A stretch of DNA of 64,000 nt, from NCBI RefSeq assembly GCF_017875645.1, contig NZ_JAGGMR010000001.1, positions 806,001 through 870,000 on the forward strand. The letters run 5' to 3'. Positions 63,452 to 64,000 of the stretch are shown piece after piece; the stretch's first letter is position 1; each line of letters opens with the position of its first letter. The stretch comes from Nocardia goodfellowii (GTDB lineage Bacteria > Actinomycetota > Actinomycetes > Mycobacteriales > Mycobacteriaceae). Under the pieces are notes generated by a model. The model was not told the DNA's origin. It saw only the letters and a list, made by a program, of their open reading frames with translations, and did not search any database. The position numbers and the translations under genes were made by a program.

Positions 63452-64000
63452 GTGAAGGCGCCGGACATTTCGAAACGTGGCTGGGTGGTCAAGCCCAGCA
63501 TCGCGCAGCGATTCCGTGAGGGGCGGTGGTCGGGCGACGGGTGGACTCCGGGCCTCGCCCTGATCGTCGCTGTCGTGCAGGTCATGGGCGGTCGCGGCGC
63601 CAATATCGGGCAGGCGGGGACACAGCCGCTGGACTGGCTCGGTTACCTCCTGCTGCTCGCCGGGCCGATCGCGCTGCTGTTCCGCCGCCGGGCGCCGATG
63701 GTGGTACTGCTGGTCGTCCTCGCCGTCTGCACGCTGTATCTGGCGCTCGGCTACGGCTACGGGCCGATCTTCCTGTCGCTGATCGTCGCGTTCCTCACCG
63801 CCGCGACGGTCGGCTCACGGTGGTGGACATACCCCATCGTGCCGCTGGGCTACCTCGCGTTCGTCTGGCCGGTGCCCAGCTGGTTCGGGCACCAGACCAA
63901 CGGGTGGCAGGTGTTCGGACTGTTGGCGTGGCTGACCGTGCTGGTCGGCATCGCCGAGGGCATCCGGCAGCGGCGGACCGTGCTGGACGCGCGCAGACAA
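63452..64000 (+). CDS. Sensor histidine kinase, N-terminal membrane part (runs off the window)
   Basis: The frame is open from GTG 63452 to the last base (183 codons). It encodes several transmembrane helices: LALIVAVVQVMGG, LGYLLLLAGPIALLFRRRAPMVVLLVVLAVCTLYLALGYG, PIFLSLIVAFLTAATVGSRWW, YPIVPLGYLAFVWPV and VFGLLAWLTVLVGIAEGIRQRRTV. LDWLGYLLLLAGPIALLFRRRAPM is typical of the actinobacterial NarX/DesK-type (HisKA_3) kinases found beside ABC exporters. The kinase domain and probable response regulator lie beyond the window. Its start is 109 bp from the divergent ABC ATPase. Confidence 0.75.
   Translation, partial: MKAPDISKRGWVVKPSIAQRFREGRWSGDGWTPGLALIVAVVQVMGGRGANIGQAGTQPLDWLGYLLLLAGPIALLFRRRAPMVVLLVVLAVCTLYLALGYGYGPIFLSLIVAFLTAATVGSRWWTYPIVPLGYLAFVWPVPSWFGHQTNGWQVFGLLAWLTVLVGIAEGIRQRRTVLDARRQ

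Overview
The window is about 64 kb of very GC-rich, tightly packed actinobacterial DNA. Gene content and order point to a Nocardia/Rhodococcus-type mycolate actinomycete: a full KstR-controlled cholesterol ring-degradation set, a CarD-IspD-IspF-CysS block, LpqE, MhuD and MutY. This assignment rests on recalled protein similarity and gene order; no search was run.

Layout. (1) 1-3.5 kb: the start of a secreted protein, an AraC regulator divergent from a saccharopine-dehydrogenase-like Rossmann protein, and an unknown protein. (2) 3.2-16.9 kb, steroid rings: kshA with a small Cys-rich partner gene, divergent from hsaADCB; a short accessory patch (ACP, YdeI-like protein, DUF433/DUF5615 pair); then an extra KstD-like flavoprotein with hsaEGF, divergent from kstD and a MaoC hydratase. 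(3) 16.9-26 kb: a DUF3431 protein, an XRE regulator, membrane proteins, a five-gene MoxR/DUF58/DUF4129 operon, zapE, a Nudix hydrolase and agmatine deiminase. (4) 26-34 kb, steroid side chain: ltp2-chsH1-chsH2-chsE2-chsE1-fadE34 in one leftward operon, divergent from kstR. (5) 34-46 kb: a trehalose-phosphate phosphatase/GH15 fusion, a metal ABC importer behind a Zur-like box, a secreted small protein, a 1049-residue BTAD regulator, and an acyl-CoA dehydrogenase with an enoyl-CoA hydratase. (6) 46-57 kb: the conserved block known from M. tuberculosis Rv3579c-Rv3592 (rRNA methylase, cysS, ispF, ispD, carD, lpqE, radA, carbonic anhydrase, mutY, hydrolase, mhuD), with disA missing from its usual place after radA. 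(7) 57-64 kb: a cobalamin riboswitch with cbtBA, OsmC, a TetR-controlled azoR-sugE-SRPBCC operon, an ABC exporter and the start of a sensor kinase.

How it fits together. KstR is encoded at 33.2 kb. Boxes of the form TNNAACNNGTTNNA lie at 4780, 14305 and 33074, with near matches at 4883 and 14229. They sit in each divergent steroid promoter region, so ring opening (KshA, KstD, HsaA-D), C5 processing (HsaE-G) and C3 side-chain removal (FadE34, ChsE1E2, ChsH1H2-Ltp2) should be induced together. KshB, Cyp125 and cholesterol uptake genes are not in the window.

No rRNA, tRNA, CRISPR array or insertion sequence was recognised. The most notable items are the extra KstD-like enzyme in the hsaEGF operon, the OtsB-GH15 fusion, the missing disA, a hairpin-encoded insertion inside IspD, and the KstR box that abuts the kstD start codon.
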